From NCBI GenBank assembly GCA_046263255.1, contig JBHELD010000041.1, positions 1 to 64,000 on the forward strand: 64,000 nt of DNA, given 5' to 3'. Below, piece by piece: positions 23,047 to 31,556 of this stretch. The DNA comes from JALZEG01 sp046263255 (GTDB lineage: Bacteria; Actinomycetota; CADDZG01; WHSQ01). Positions within the stretch are counted from its first letter, which is position 1. The number at the start of each line of letters is the position of its first letter. The notes under the pieces are model-generated. The model was not told the origin of the DNA and ran no database searches. It was given only the letters and a program-made list of their open reading frames with translations. The translations under genes were made by a program, and so were the position numbers.

Positions 23047-23847
23047 ATGCGCCGTGCCGTCGTGCTTCTCCTCGCGCTGTCGGCGTGCCGCCCCGACACG
23101 GTGGACCTCGAGTACCGGTTCCCCGCCGGGGTCAGGGAGTACCGGCTGGAGGCCGCGGGCTCGGCCCGGTGGGACATCGGCGGTGGCGGCGAGGGGTCGT
23201 ACCGCGTGATCTTCGACGTCGCGGAGAGGGTGCGCGAGTCCGACGCGGACGGCGCCGTCGTCGAGGTCAGGATGTCGCCGATCGTCGTCGAGGAGGATGG
23301 TCTGCCGGCCCCGGGCTCCGGCGACCGCTCGTTCGCGCTGCGGCTCGACCGCTACGGCGGCGTGACGGAGGTGCTCGAGGTCGACGGCGTGGACGCCGCG
23401 CAGCTCGATCCCGACGAGCTCGTGTTCATCGGCACCTACCGCCCCGCGCTCCCGCTCGACCCCGTGAAGCTCGGCGGCCAGTGGGACTCCGAGAGGTTGT
23501 TCGACGTCGGCCGGGTGTTCCAGGAGATACAGGCGCGCGGGACGCTCGAGTCGCTCTACCTCGACGACGATGGTCCCGTAGCCGAGCTCTCCTACAGGGG
23601 GGAGGGGCCGCTGCAGTGGACGACGCAGCTCCCCCAGGGCGTGGCGGAGCTGGCCGGCACCGGGACGACCGACCAGCACGCGCGCTTCGACATCGACAAC
23701 GGCGTCCTGCAGGAGGCGCGGTCCACGACAGACGGCACCTTCGAGGTGCGCGTGGTCCCGACGTCCGGCGCCGGGACGCCGCTGACGGGGACGCTGGAGC
23801 TCGAGCTGGAGCTGACGGTGTCGGCGCGGGAGCCGCGGCCGCGCTAG
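23047..23847 (+). CDS. hypothetical lipoprotein
   Basis: 266 residues. Signal peptide with lipobox ALSAC (Cys about 14), then a beta-rich soluble domain (VDLEYRFPAGVREYRLEAAG, FALRLDRYGGVTEVLEVDG, QLPQGVAELAGTGTTDQHA). The repeat-free domain resembles generic exported DUF6263-like proteins that begin with a YRF/YRL strand pair; I cannot assign it firmly. A TATGCT box about 6 nt before the ATG suggests a leaderless transcript. It lies divergent from otsB. Confidence 0.6.
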   Translation: MRRAVVLLLALSACRPDTVDLEYRFPAGVREYRLEAAGSARWDIGGGGEGSYRVIFDVAERVRESDADGAVVEVRMSPIVVEEDGLPAPGSGDRSFALRLDRYGGVTEVLEVDGVDAAQLDPDELVFIGTYRPALPLDPVKLGGQWDSERLFDVGRVFQEIQARGTLESLYLDDDGPVAELSYRGEGPLQWTTQLPQGVAELAGTGTTDQHARFDIDNGVLQEARSTTDGTFEVRVVPTSGAGTPLTGTLELELELTVSAREPRPR

Positions 23848-23891
23848 TTACCGCCGGGCGTCGAAAATAGTCGGATCGCGCTATACACGCC

Positions 23892-23906
23892 GAGAGGCGC
23901 CCTCTC
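23892..23906 (+). terminator. short terminator-like hairpin
   Basis: GAGAGG and CCTCTC pair around CGC, followed by TATCTTTTC. It lies 45 nt after the lipoprotein stop and before the secreted metalloprotease-like gene. A second weaker inverted repeat (TTTCGTC / GACGAAA) follows. Confidence 0.45.
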
Positions 23907-23947
23907 TATCTTTTCGTCTGCCAGTCGGACGAAAGAGGGGGTTCCAC

Positions 23948-25063
23948 GTGAGGTTGAAGCATGCGCTCGCAGGCGCGCTCGTAATGCCGTTGCTGTTCGC
24001 TTCGATCGCGCTCGCGCAGGGGGCCGAGCGCGGCACGGCGTCGATACCGGGAGGGTTCTCGCCCGTCGGGCGGGACGGCGTGCCGTGCGAGCCGAGAGAG
24101 TGCCGGGAGATCCACGACCGGCACGAGCACAACGACGACCTGGTCGAGATGACGCAGTTCGTCGCCGACAACGAGACGAGCGACTCGTCTTTGCCGAAGA
24201 TGCCCTGCTACAACTCAGCGAAGGGCGCGTACTACATCGTCAACGTCTACGCGTGGGCGGACCCCGCGGTGGGCGGCCTCAACGACAGGTCCGCCACCGA
24301 GATCGCGAACATCCGCAAGAAGGTGCAGCGGGCGGACTACCGCCTGGATCAGTCGGCAGGGGAACAGGACCAGCACTACCGTGTGCTGTGCGTCTCGGGA
24401 ATCATCGACGTCTGGAAGATGAAGATCGACCCGTCCAAGGACGGGTCGGCGGGAACCATCTCGAAGTACGACGTCCGCAAGACCGGCTTCGACTCCGGCC
24501 ACACCAACCGGAGCTACATCTACTTCTACTGGATCGACAACGACAACGCGAAGGCCCCGATCGGCGGCGGGAGCTTCACCTGCTTCGGCGGGAACGGCGC
24601 GGGCGCTCCGGGGAACGACACCAGCAGCACGTACGGCGTAAGGATGCCGGTCGACACGCGCGGAGGCAACAACTGGGTCGCCTACACCTTCGGCCACGAG
24701 TCGACGCACGCGTTCGACGCCGTGAACCCGAGGGCGCCGCACGGGATCGAGAGGTCACACTGCAACGACGCGTGGGTCAGCGGCACCGAGACCCACCACG
24801 ACCTCATGTGCTACAACGACGGCTCCGCCGACTACACGACCGGCCGCGTCACGACGTGCGCGACCCAGAAGGAGTGGTTCGTCGACTGCAACAAGGACGA
24901 CTACTGGAAGCCGGGCAGCGGGGCGCCGACGTACATCGCGGACGAGACCGGCAGCCTGACTGTGTTCAACACCGCTCGCTCGATCTGGCTATCCTCGATC
25001 TGTTCCGAGGCGACCGCAGAAGAACCCCTCAGCTGTCAGGTCGCCGACGGCCGCACGAACTGA
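23948..25063 (+). CDS. secreted putative zinc metalloprotease
   Basis: 371 residues with a signal peptide cut near IALAQG (about residue 23). The probable zinc site is in AYTFGHESTHAFDAVNPRAP (HESTH, Glu as catalytic base), followed about 10 residues later by another His-rich stretch and SGTETHHDLMCYND, which could supply the third ligand and Met-turn (DLMCYND). At least eight cysteines suggest disulfides. This HExxH plus Met-turn layout is metzincin-like, but I cannot name a family. The small secreted protein gene follows by 20 nt and is probably co-transcribed. Confidence 0.65.
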   Translation: MRLKHALAGALVMPLLFASIALAQGAERGTASIPGGFSPVGRDGVPCEPRECREIHDRHEHNDDLVEMTQFVADNETSDSSLPKMPCYNSAKGAYYIVNVYAWADPAVGGLNDRSATEIANIRKKVQRADYRLDQSAGEQDQHYRVLCVSGIIDVWKMKIDPSKDGSAGTISKYDVRKTGFDSGHTNRSYIYFYWIDNDNAKAPIGGGSFTCFGGNGAGAPGNDTSSTYGVRMPVDTRGGNNWVAYTFGHESTHAFDAVNPRAPHGIERSHCNDAWVSGTETHHDLMCYNDGSADYTTGRVTTCATQKEWFVDCNKDDYWKPGSGAPTYIADETGSLTVFNTARSIWLSSICSEATAEEPLSCQVADGRTN

Positions 25064-25083
25064 TCCGGAGAAGAGAGACGACG

Positions 25084-25743
25084 ATGCGCCCGAGAGTGAT
25101 CCTCGTGGCAGCCGTGCTCGGCCTGACCGGCCACGCGGCTGCCGGGTCCGCAACCTTCGAAGACAACGCCGCCGACAACGGAGCCCTCACCGTCGACGTC
25201 GTGTCCGAGAGCCACGGCCACGCGACCGCGGGGACGCCCGCACGGCAGCCCCACTGGCTGAAGAGAGGCGGCGCAAGGCTGGCGGAGCACACGGTCACGA
25301 TGCGGGAGGACTGGTCGACGGACCTGCTCGTGAACCGGGCCCGCGACTTCGACCACTTCTCGATCAGGTTCCGGTTCGACCTGGACGGCCGCGGCTTCAC
25401 GACCGGCGGCGCGAAGGTCCCCAGCAGCAGAGGCTCCGGCGGGATGGAGAGGGACCTGTACGTTCGGAAAGCGGAGGACGGGTCGCTCTACGGTGTCATG
25501 TTGACGGCGGGTGGACGCTTCGTCGGGTTCGCGCGGGTGTGGCGGCCGGACGCGCGATCCCTCTCGACGGCGTTCCCGCGGGCGTACGTCGGAGGCGCCG
25601 GGTACCGGTGGGTCACTGAGGTCTACGGACGCACGTACGCGTCGATGTGCGGCGCGGAGCTACAGCCCGACGGGTCGCACGAAGACCTGCCGCCCTGCTA
25701 CGACGTCTCCGACCGCCTGCACCGGCACAAGCGGCGCGGCTGA
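25084..25743 (+). CDS. secreted hypothetical protein
   Basis: 219 residues with a signal peptide (cut near HAAAGS). The mature part has VNRARDFDHFSIRFRFDLDG, SGGMERDLYVRKAEDGSLYG and FARVWRPDARSLSTAFPRAY, a beta-rich pattern. Two cysteines near the C terminus (SMCGAE, PPCYDV) may form a disulfide. It sits 20 nt after the metalloprotease-like gene with GAAGAGAG before the ATG. Could be an inhibitor, substrate or partner of the protease; nothing in the sequence decides. Confidence 0.55.
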   Translation: MRPRVILVAAVLGLTGHAAAGSATFEDNAADNGALTVDVVSESHGHATAGTPARQPHWLKRGGARLAEHTVTMREDWSTDLLVNRARDFDHFSIRFRFDLDGRGFTTGGAKVPSSRGSGGMERDLYVRKAEDGSLYGVMLTAGGRFVGFARVWRPDARSLSTAFPRAYVGGAGYRWVTEVYGRTYASMCGAELQPDGSHEDLPPCYDVSDRLHRHKRRG

Positions 25744-25770
25744 CGCTTCGCCCTCACCTGGGAGTCACAG

Positions 25771-25804
25771 CGAGGCCTGGCGGGAATGTTCCCGCTAGGC
25801 CTCG
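25771..25804. terminator. bidirectional terminator between convergent genes
   Basis: A near-perfect 34-nt palindrome: CGAGGCCT and GCGGGAA on one side, TTCCCGC and AGGCCTCG on the other, with a G-T pair and a two-base centre. It ends both the secreted-protein gene (stop 25743) and the opposing LytR_C gene, overlapping the latter's stop codon. Confidence 0.65.
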
Positions 25805-26364
25805 TCGGCGCCGACGACGACGTGCAGGCTCACGGTCGTCGAGAGGTTCTGGGGCTTCGCCTCCGCGATCCAGCCGAACCTGTCGGCAAGGCGCTGCGCG
25901 GCCTCCTTCGACGCGTCGGTCGACCAGAACACCGTCGTCGCCTCGTAGCGTGACGACGCGGACTCGACCGCGACGACCGTGAACCCGAGCTTCGACAGCT
26001 TGTCCGCCATCCGGTCGTCGGCCTCGGCGACCTCTGTCGCGTTCAGCACCTGCACGGTCACGCCCTCGGTGATCAGAGGCTCGACGTCTTCCCTGGGCTC
26101 CGTCGTCGCCTCGGGAGTGGGCTCCGCCGTGACCTCTGCGTCGGGGGTCGCGGGTTCGGCCGTACGCTCCGGCTCGGCGGTTGGCTCGGCCGTCGCAGTC
26201 GCCGTGGCCGACGCGCTGGACGAGCCGCCGGTCGCGCCGCCGACGGCCTCGACCGCGATCCAGACCGCCGTCCCGACGACGACCGCGATGAGGACCCACG
26301 GCAGGAACCACCCGACGACCGATTTGTAGAAATGGAGCTGTTCGGGTGAGGAGTGACGACCCAC
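25795..26364 (-). CDS. membrane protein with LytR C-terminal domain
   Basis: 189 residues: cytoplasmic N terminus, one membrane helix (VVGWFLPWVLIAVVVGTAVW), a low-complexity Thr/Ala/Glu linker (residues about 50-105) and a LytR_C domain (VTVQVLNATEVAEADDRMAD, LGFTVVAVESASSRYEATTV, LADRFG). The domain occurs at the end of cell-wall LytR-CpsA-Psr proteins and alone in actinobacterial surface proteins. It follows the DUF3263 gene by 9 nt, a pairing seen in Actinobacteria. Confidence 0.8.
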   Translation of the reverse strand: MGRHSSPEQLHFYKSVVGWFLPWVLIAVVVGTAVWIAVEAVGGATGGSSSASATATATAEPTAEPERTAEPATPDAEVTAEPTPEATTEPREDVEPLITEGVTVQVLNATEVAEADDRMADKLSKLGFTVVAVESASSRYEATTVFWSTDASKEAAQRLADRFGWIAEAKPQNLSTTVSLHVVVGADEA

Positions 26365-26373
26365 CGCGAGGGC

Positions 26374-26655
26374 CTACTTCCGGCCCGGCGAGTACTCCGC
26401 TCCGAGAAGCCGCGCGACGCGCTGCCGCTGGCGGTACGTGCGAAGCCGCTTCAGCCGCTTTACGAGGATGGGGTCGTGCGCGAGGGCCGCGGGGTTCTCG
26501 AGAAGCTCGTTGAGCAGCTGGTAATAGCGCGTCGCCGACATGTCGAAGCGCTCGCGGATCGCCTGCTCCTTCACGCCCGCGTGCTTCCACCAAGAACGCT
26601 CGAAATCGAGGATGGCGACGTCTCGTCCGGAGAGGGTCTCGTGCCGGTCGTCCAT
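26374..26655 (-). CDS. DUF3263 protein
   Basis: 93 residues. LSGRDVAILDFERSWWKHAG, KEQAIRERFDMSATRYYQLL and RRLRT-like RLKRLRTYRQRQRVARLLG match DUF3263, a small actinobacterial family with an HTH-like central helix pair. Its role is not established; it usually precedes a LytR_C gene, as here. Strong phylogenetic marker for Actinomycetota. Confidence 0.88.
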   Translation of the reverse strand: MDDRHETLSGRDVAILDFERSWWKHAGVKEQAIRERFDMSATRYYQLLNELLENPAALAHDPILVKRLKRLRTYRQRQRVARLLGAEYSPGRK

Positions 26656-26741
26656 ACGGCACAGCCTATGGCGCAGGATTTCGCGAGGTGCGGATTTTCG
26701 GCGAACGCATGCGGGGGGAGGCGGGCTCCTCCCGGAGAAAG

Positions 26742-26764
26742 GAGCCCCTCGCGCGAGGGGGCTC
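26742..26764 (-). terminator. terminator hairpin after gdhA
   Basis: GAGCCCCCTCG and CGAGGGGCTC pair across a short centre 15 nt after the glutamate dehydrogenase stop; CTTTCTCC follows on the minus strand. It separates gdhA from the DUF3263 gene. Confidence 0.6.
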
Positions 26765-26778
26765 TCTTCTTTTCCGCC

Positions 26779-28062
26779 CTAGGGGAACAGGCCCCGGGTG
26801 AGATGCGCCTCGGCGACTCTCCCGACGCCGATCCAGTGCGCGGCCTGCCGCATCGTCAGGTTCTTCTCCTGGGCGAGCGCGTGGACCTCGTCGAACGACT
26901 TCTCCATGATCTGGCGCAGCCTGTCGTTCACGTCCTCCTCGCTCCAGAAGTAGGCCTGGATGTCCTGCACCCATTCGAAGTAGGAGACGGTGACGCCGCC
27001 CGAGTTCGCCAGGATGTCCGGGATGACGAAGATGCCCTTGTCGGTCAGGATCTTGTCGCCCTCGAAGGTGACCGGCCCGTTCGCGGCCTCGCATACGATC
27101 TTCGCCCGGACCTGGTCGGCGTTCTTGACCGTGATCACGCCCTCGATCGCGGCCGGGACGAGCACGTCGCAGTCGATCTCGAGCAACTCCTCGTTCGTGA
27201 TCGCGTCCGCGCCGGCGAAGCCGGCGACGGTGCCGGCCTCGCGCTTGTGCCGGTTGATCGCCTCCGGGTCGAGCCCGCGATCGCGGTAGAGCCCGCCGTC
27301 CACGTCCGACACCGCGACGACGCGGCAGCCGGCGTCGTGGAGCAGCTGAGCCGCGAAGCCGCCGACCTTTCCGTATCCCTGGATCGCGACCGTCACCTCT
27401 TCGGGAGCGATGCCGAGGGCGCGCAGCGTCGAGAAGATCATGAACATCACGCCGCGGGAGGTGGCGCCGCCGCGCCCCTTGGAGCCGCCGATCGCAACGG
27501 GCTTGCCGGTGACGACGCCGGGCACCGAGTACCCCTTGTTCTGGGAGTACGTGTCCATGATCCACGACATGATCTCTTCGTTCGTGTTCATGTCGGGGGC
27601 CGGGATGTCGCGCTCGGGGCCGATCAGCGGAAGGATCTCCGACGCGTACCGGCGCGTCATGCGCTCGAGCTCGGCGCGGCTCAGCGTCCGCGGGTCCACC
27701 GCCACGCCGCCCTTGGCGCCGCCGAACGGGATGCCGGCGATCGCGCACTTCCACGTCATCCACATCGCGAGCGCCTTGACCTCGCCGAGCCCCACGTCCG
27801 GGTGGTACCTGATTCCGCCCTTGGCCGGCCCCCGCGTGACGTTGTGGTGGACGCGATACCCCTGGTAGACGCGGGTCGTGCCGTCGTCCATCCGGAACGG
27901 GACCGAGACGATCAGCGCCCGCTTGGGATTGCGAAGGGTCAGGTGGACGCCCGGCGCGAGACCCATCAGCTCCGCCGCCTCGTCCAGCTGCGCGAGCGCC
28001 GTCTCCCACGCCGAGTCGCCGGGCGGCGCCTCCAGCGGGCTCGTCGTCTGCTCTATCTCCAA
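26779..28062 (-). CDS. gdhA: Glu/Leu/Phe/Val-type glutamate dehydrogenase
   Basis: 427 residues. Substrate and catalytic region: GPAKGGIRYHPDVGLGEVKA, MWMTWKCAIAGIPFGGAKGG (catalytic Lys). NAD-binding part: VAIQGYGKVGGFAAQLLHDA and the conserved CDVLVPAAIEGVIT and ANSGGVTVSYFEWVQD. It interconverts glutamate with 2-oxoglutarate and ammonia; cofactor choice (NAD more likely by family group) cannot be fixed from sequence alone. TTG start at 28062, 67 nt after tRNA-Thr in the same direction. Confidence 0.95.
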   Translation of the reverse strand: MEIEQTTSPLEAPPGDSAWETALAQLDEAAELMGLAPGVHLTLRNPKRALIVSVPFRMDDGTTRVYQGYRVHHNVTRGPAKGGIRYHPDVGLGEVKALAMWMTWKCAIAGIPFGGAKGGVAVDPRTLSRAELERMTRRYASEILPLIGPERDIPAPDMNTNEEIMSWIMDTYSQNKGYSVPGVVTGKPVAIGGSKGRGGATSRGVMFMIFSTLRALGIAPEEVTVAIQGYGKVGGFAAQLLHDAGCRVVAVSDVDGGLYRDRGLDPEAINRHKREAGTVAGFAGADAITNEELLEIDCDVLVPAAIEGVITVKNADQVRAKIVCEAANGPVTFEGDKILTDKGIFVIPDILANSGGVTVSYFEWVQDIQAYFWSEEDVNDRLRQIMEKSFDEVHALAQEKNLTMRQAAHWIGVGRVAEAHLTRGLFP

Positions 28063-28129
28063 GATCCACTTCCCGTCGGTCTTCCAGGCACCGCTCGCCG
28101 ACGCGGCCGGTGGCGGGTGCGGTTGCGAG

Positions 28130-28202
28130 AGCTGGAGACAGGGATCGAACCTGCGACCTGCCGCTTACAAGGCGGCTGCTCTACCAACTGAGCTACTCCA
28201 GC
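28130..28202 (-). tRNA. tRNA-Thr (TGT anticodon)
   Basis: Read leftward from 28202: acceptor GCTGGAG pairs with CTCCAGC, D arm AGCTCAGTTGGTAGAGC, anticodon stem-loop GCCGC-CTTGTAA-GCGGC, T arm GGTTCGATCC. The anticodon TGT decodes ACA. No encoded CCA. It lies 30 nt after sigH. Confidence 0.94.
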
Positions 28203-28232
28203 GCGCCACCAAGAGGGTACTGCTCCGGAGTC

Positions 28233-28865
28233 TCACACCTGTGCTTCAGCGAGGTGGTGCTCGAGCTTCCGCTTTATCCGCTGGAGGGCGTTGTCGATCG
28301 ACTTCACGTGCCGCCCGAGCATGTCGGCGATCTCCTGGTACGACTTGCCGTCCATGTAGAGCTGCAGGACCTCGGTCTCCAGGCCGGACAGCAGGCGCCC
28401 GACGGACTGCTTGATCGAAGCGATCTCCTCGGCCGAGATGACGAGCTCTGCGGGGTCGGCGACGGCAGCGCTGATCAGGGCGTCCGACAGCGGCCGGTCC
28501 TCGTCGCCCTCGGGCGTCCCCGACGCCGGCTTGTTCAACGACACGTACGAGTTCAACGGGATGTGCTTCTGTCTCGTCGCCGTCTTGATCGCGGTGATGA
28601 TCTGCCGGGTGATGCAGAGCTCCGCGAACGCCCGGAACGCCGTGTTCTTCTCGACCTGGAAGTCACGGATCGCCTTGAAGAGACCGATCATCCCTTCCTG
28701 GACGATGTCCTCGCGGTCCGCGCCCGCGAGGAAGTACGTGCGCGCCTTCGCCCTCGCGTAGTGCCTGTACCGGTGTAGGAGCGTCTCTATCGCGTGGTCG
28801 TCGCCCTCGCGGGCGCGATCGACGAGCTCCTCGTCACCCCACTCCGAAATCGCCCTCAGTCGCAT
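28233..28865 (-). CDS. sigH: RNA polymerase sigma factor SigH (Spo0H-like)
   Basis: 210 residues. Region 2: ARTYFLAGADREDIVQEGMI, GLFKAIRDFQVEKNTAFRAF, CITRQIITAIKTATRQKH. Region 4: QLYMDGKSYQEIADMLGRHV, KSIDNALQRIKRKL. The sequence matches the Spo0H/SigH group of sporulation and stationary-phase factors rather than ECF factors: ITAIKTATR-KH-P in region 2.4 is typical. ATG 28865 overlaps the rlmB end by 32 nt, with GGGGGGATCC upstream. Target promoters are unknown here. Confidence 0.93.
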   Translation of the reverse strand: MRLRAISEWGDEELVDRAREGDDHAIETLLHRYRHYARAKARTYFLAGADREDIVQEGMIGLFKAIRDFQVEKNTAFRAFAELCITRQIITAIKTATRQKHIPLNSYVSLNKPASGTPEGDEDRPLSDALISAAVADPAELVISAEEIASIKQSVGRLLSGLETEVLQLYMDGKSYQEIADMLGRHVKSIDNALQRIKRKLEHHLAEAQV

Positions 28866-29652
28866 CCGTGGATCCCCCCGTTGCGGGGTTTGAGCGTACT
28901 CGACGGGTCATCCTTCGCGAGACCTCGAACATGGCGACGGCCCCGGCCACCGCGACGTTCAGCGATGAGATCCTTCCCGCCGAGGGAATCCTCAACACTG
29001 CGTCGCAGCGCCCCGCGACGCCCTTGCTGATGCCGCGGTCCTCAGCCCCGAGCACCAGCGCGACGGGGGGCTCGACCAGCGGGCTGCTCCACACGTCGTC
29101 CTCCGCGTCGCCGTCGAGCCCCACCACCCAGAGACCGGCCCTCTTCGCGTGATCCAGCGCCGCGCCGAGGCTGCTCACCCGCGCGACCGGCACGACCTCG
29201 GCGGCTCCCGCCGACACACGACGAACCGTCCCGGTGACGCCGGCCGACCTCCGCGAGGGGATCACGACTCCGTGGAAACCTGCGCCGTCGGCCGAGCGCA
29301 GCAACGATCCGAGGTTGTGGGGGTCGGTGACGCCGTCCAGGAAGAGGACGCGCGCGTCGTCGTACCCGAGGATCGATTCGACCGGCGCGTACCGGAACCG
29401 AGCCGTGAAGGCCACGACGCCCTGGTGGTTGACGCGGCCGGCCGCGGCCGCGACCTCCGACCTCGGCACGAGGCGGACCGGCACGGCCGCGGCCTCCGCC
29501 CTCCGCCGGCTCTCGCCGATGATCCCCGATGGCGCCAGATCCCGCGCGAGGAGGATGCGCTCGACGCCCCGGTCGCTCGCGAGCGCCTCCAGCACCGGCC
29601 GGCGCCCCCAGACGACGCCGGGGTCGTCGCTCAGCGACCGCCGAGTCTCCAC
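28834..29652 (-). CDS. rlmB: 23S rRNA (guanosine-2'-O-)-methyltransferase RlmB
   Basis: 272 residues, SPOUT/TrmH superfamily. N-terminal substrate-binding domain (VVWGRRPVLEAL, VNHQGVVAF). Catalytic knot motifs are LDGVTDPHNLGSLLRSADGA (catalytic Asn/Arg), ALVLGAEDRGISKGV and RIPSAGRISSLNVAVAGAVA. It methylates 23S rRNA or a related RNA target. GTG 29652 lies inside the end of cysS (22-nt overlap) and the gene's own 3' end overlaps sigH, so cysS-rlmB-sigH is one tight transcript. Confidence 0.93.
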   Translation of the reverse strand: METRRSLSDDPGVVWGRRPVLEALASDRGVERILLARDLAPSGIIGESRRRAEAAAVPVRLVPRSEVAAAAGRVNHQGVVAFTARFRYAPVESILGYDDARVLFLDGVTDPHNLGSLLRSADGAGFHGVVIPSRRSAGVTGTVRRVSAGAAEVVPVARVSSLGAALDHAKRAGLWVVGLDGDAEDDVWSSPLVEPPVALVLGAEDRGISKGVAGRCDAVLRIPSAGRISSLNVAVAGAVAMFEVSRRMTRRVRSNPATGGSTDATEGDFGVG

Positions 29653-31067
29653 CGGGGGCCCGCGGGTGTGTCCTCGATCGTCACTCCGAGCGACGCGAGC
29701 CGGTCGCGGATCGCGTCCGACCGCGCGTAGACCTTCTCCGCCCGGGCTTCCTCCCGCATCTCCAGCAGGAAGTCGAGCAGGCCCTCGACGATCCCCGACG
29801 CCTCCGCCCGTGCGGGGAAGCGGAACCCGAGCACTCCCGTCAGCTCCTGGAACGTCGCTGCGAGCGCGGCGAGCGCGGTCCTGTCGGCCTCGTCGCCGGC
29901 CTGCGCGCCGGCAAGGCGTCTGTTGCCCTCCCTCACGAGGTCGTGGACGACCGCGAACGCGCCGGCGGAGTTGAAGTCGTCGTCCATCGCGGCGACGAAC
30001 CCCGCGACGTGCGGGTCGTCGGGCTCCTCGCCGGCAGGACGCCGGGCAACCGTCTCCCGCGGCATCGCCTCGCCGAGCGCGTGCCGCGCCGACTCGACGA
30101 ACGTCTTCCAGCGCGCGTACGACGACTCCGCGTCGTCCAGCGCCGCGTCGGTGAACGACGCCTGCGTCCGGTACGAGCCGGCGAGCATCCAGTACCGGAT
30201 GGCCTCGCCGTCGTAGCGCTGCACGAGGTCGTGGGCGAGGACGAAGTTGCCGAGCGACTTCGACATCTTCTCCGTCTCCATCTGCACCAGCCCGGCATGC
30301 AGCCAGTGCCGGACGAACGGCCCGGTGCCGGCAAGCCCCTCCGCCTGCGCCAGCTCGTTCTCGTGGTGCGGGAAGATCAGGTCGCTCGCGCCGCCGTGGA
30401 CGTCGAACCCCATCCCGAGGTACTTCGTCGACATCACGGAGCACTCGATGTGCCACCCGGGACGGCCCGGCCCCCACGGCGACGGCCACGAGGGCTCCCC
30501 CTCCTTCGCCGACTTCCACAGGGCGAAGTCGAGCGGATGGCGCTTGTGCTCGTGCGGCTCGATCCGCTCGCCCGCTCGCATGTCGTCGAGGCTACGTCCC
30601 GACAGGCTCCCGTAGCCGTCGAACTTCTCGACCGCGAAGAAGACGTCGCCCTCCGCCTCGTACGCCAGACCCTTGTCGACCAGGCCCTCCACCGCCTCGA
30701 CCATCAGGCCGACGTGGTCGGTCGCGCGGCACACTATGTCGGCCGGGGTCGCGCCGAACGCGGCCATGTCCTCTTCGAAGGCGCGTTCGTACTTCTTCGT
30801 GATGCCGTCCGGCGGGATCCCCTCGAGGTTCGCGCGCTCGATGATCTTGTCGTCGACGTCGGTGTAGTTCATGACATACGTCACGTCGTACCCGCGGTAG
30901 ACGAGGTAGCGGCGGACGGCGTCGAACCACACGAAGGTGCGGGCGTTGCCGACGTGGATGTAGTTGTAGACGGTCGGTCCGCAGCAGTACATCGCGACGC
31001 GCCCCTCGTCGCGCGTCTGCAGCGGCACCACCGCCCGCAACCTGGAGTCGTAGATCCGCACCGCCAT
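29631..31067 (-). CDS. cysS: cysteinyl-tRNA synthetase
   Basis: 478 residues, class I. HIGH-type motif in YNYIHVGNARTFVWFDAVRR, zinc-site residues (CCGPTVYN; HIECSVMS; HGGASDLIFPHHENE) and KMSKSLGNFV are all present. It charges tRNA-Cys. ATG 31067 follows ispF by 9 nt. IspD-IspF-CysS-RlmB order is typical for Actinobacteria. Confidence 0.97.
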   Translation of the reverse strand: MAVRIYDSRLRAVVPLQTRDEGRVAMYCCGPTVYNYIHVGNARTFVWFDAVRRYLVYRGYDVTYVMNYTDVDDKIIERANLEGIPPDGITKKYERAFEEDMAAFGATPADIVCRATDHVGLMVEAVEGLVDKGLAYEAEGDVFFAVEKFDGYGSLSGRSLDDMRAGERIEPHEHKRHPLDFALWKSAKEGEPSWPSPWGPGRPGWHIECSVMSTKYLGMGFDVHGGASDLIFPHHENELAQAEGLAGTGPFVRHWLHAGLVQMETEKMSKSLGNFVLAHDLVQRYDGEAIRYWMLAGSYRTQASFTDAALDDAESSYARWKTFVESARHALGEAMPRETVARRPAGEEPDDPHVAGFVAAMDDDFNSAGAFAVVHDLVREGNRRLAGAQAGDEADRTALAALAATFQELTGVLGFRFPARAEASGIVEGLLDFLLEMREEARAEKVYARSDAIRDRLASLGVTIEDTPAGPRWRLGGR

Positions 31068-31076
31068 CGCCGTACC

Positions 31077-31556
31077 CTAAGCCCGCTCGATCGTCGCGAC
31101 CGCTAGTGCGGCGATGCCTTCGCCCCGCCCGGTGAACCCCAGATGATCCGTGGTCGTCGCCTTCACCGAGACCGCCCCGTCGCCGACCCCGAGCGCCTGC
31201 GCCACCCGAGCGCGCATGTCGTCGCGGTACGGAGCCAGCCGCGGCGCCTGCGCGATGACCGAGGCGTCGACGTTGACGACGACGTACCCGGCTCGCGCGA
31301 GGAGCGCCGCGGTCTCCTCCAGTATCGCCAGGCTCGACGCGTCCCTCCAGCGGGCGCCGTCGGGGAACCGGCTGCCGAGGTCGCCGAGGGCGGCGGCGCC
31401 GAGGAGCGCATCTGCGACGGCATGGCTCAGGACGTCGGCGTCGGAATGTCCCGCCAGGCCGGCGTGGTCGGGCACGGTCACGCCTCCGATCACCAGCGGC
31501 CTTCCGGCGTCGCCGGAAAAGGCGTGAGCGTCGAAGCCGACGCCGGTCCTAGACAC
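31077..31556 (-). CDS. ispF: 2-C-methyl-D-erythritol 2,4-cyclodiphosphate synthase
   Basis: 159 residues. Metal-binding GVGFDAHAF (Asp and His) and LAGHSDADVLSHAVADALLG, plus DLGSRFPD and the terminal TTDHLGFTGRGEGIAALAVA. It is the fifth step of the non-mevalonate (MEP) isoprenoid pathway. GTG start at 31556 overlaps the ispD end by 8 nt. Confidence 0.96.
   Translation of the reverse strand: MSRTGVGFDAHAFSGDAGRPLVIGGVTVPDHAGLAGHSDADVLSHAVADALLGAAALGDLGSRFPDGARWRDASSLAILEETAALLARAGYVVVNVDASVIAQAPRLAPYRDDMRARVAQALGVGDGAVSVKATTTDHLGFTGRGEGIAALAVATIERA

Noticed and set aside
20716..23679. A 987-codon minus-strand frame opposite otsA
   Set aside because: Shadow of otsA and the lipoprotein; no domain is visible and composition is Arg/Ala/Gly-rich.
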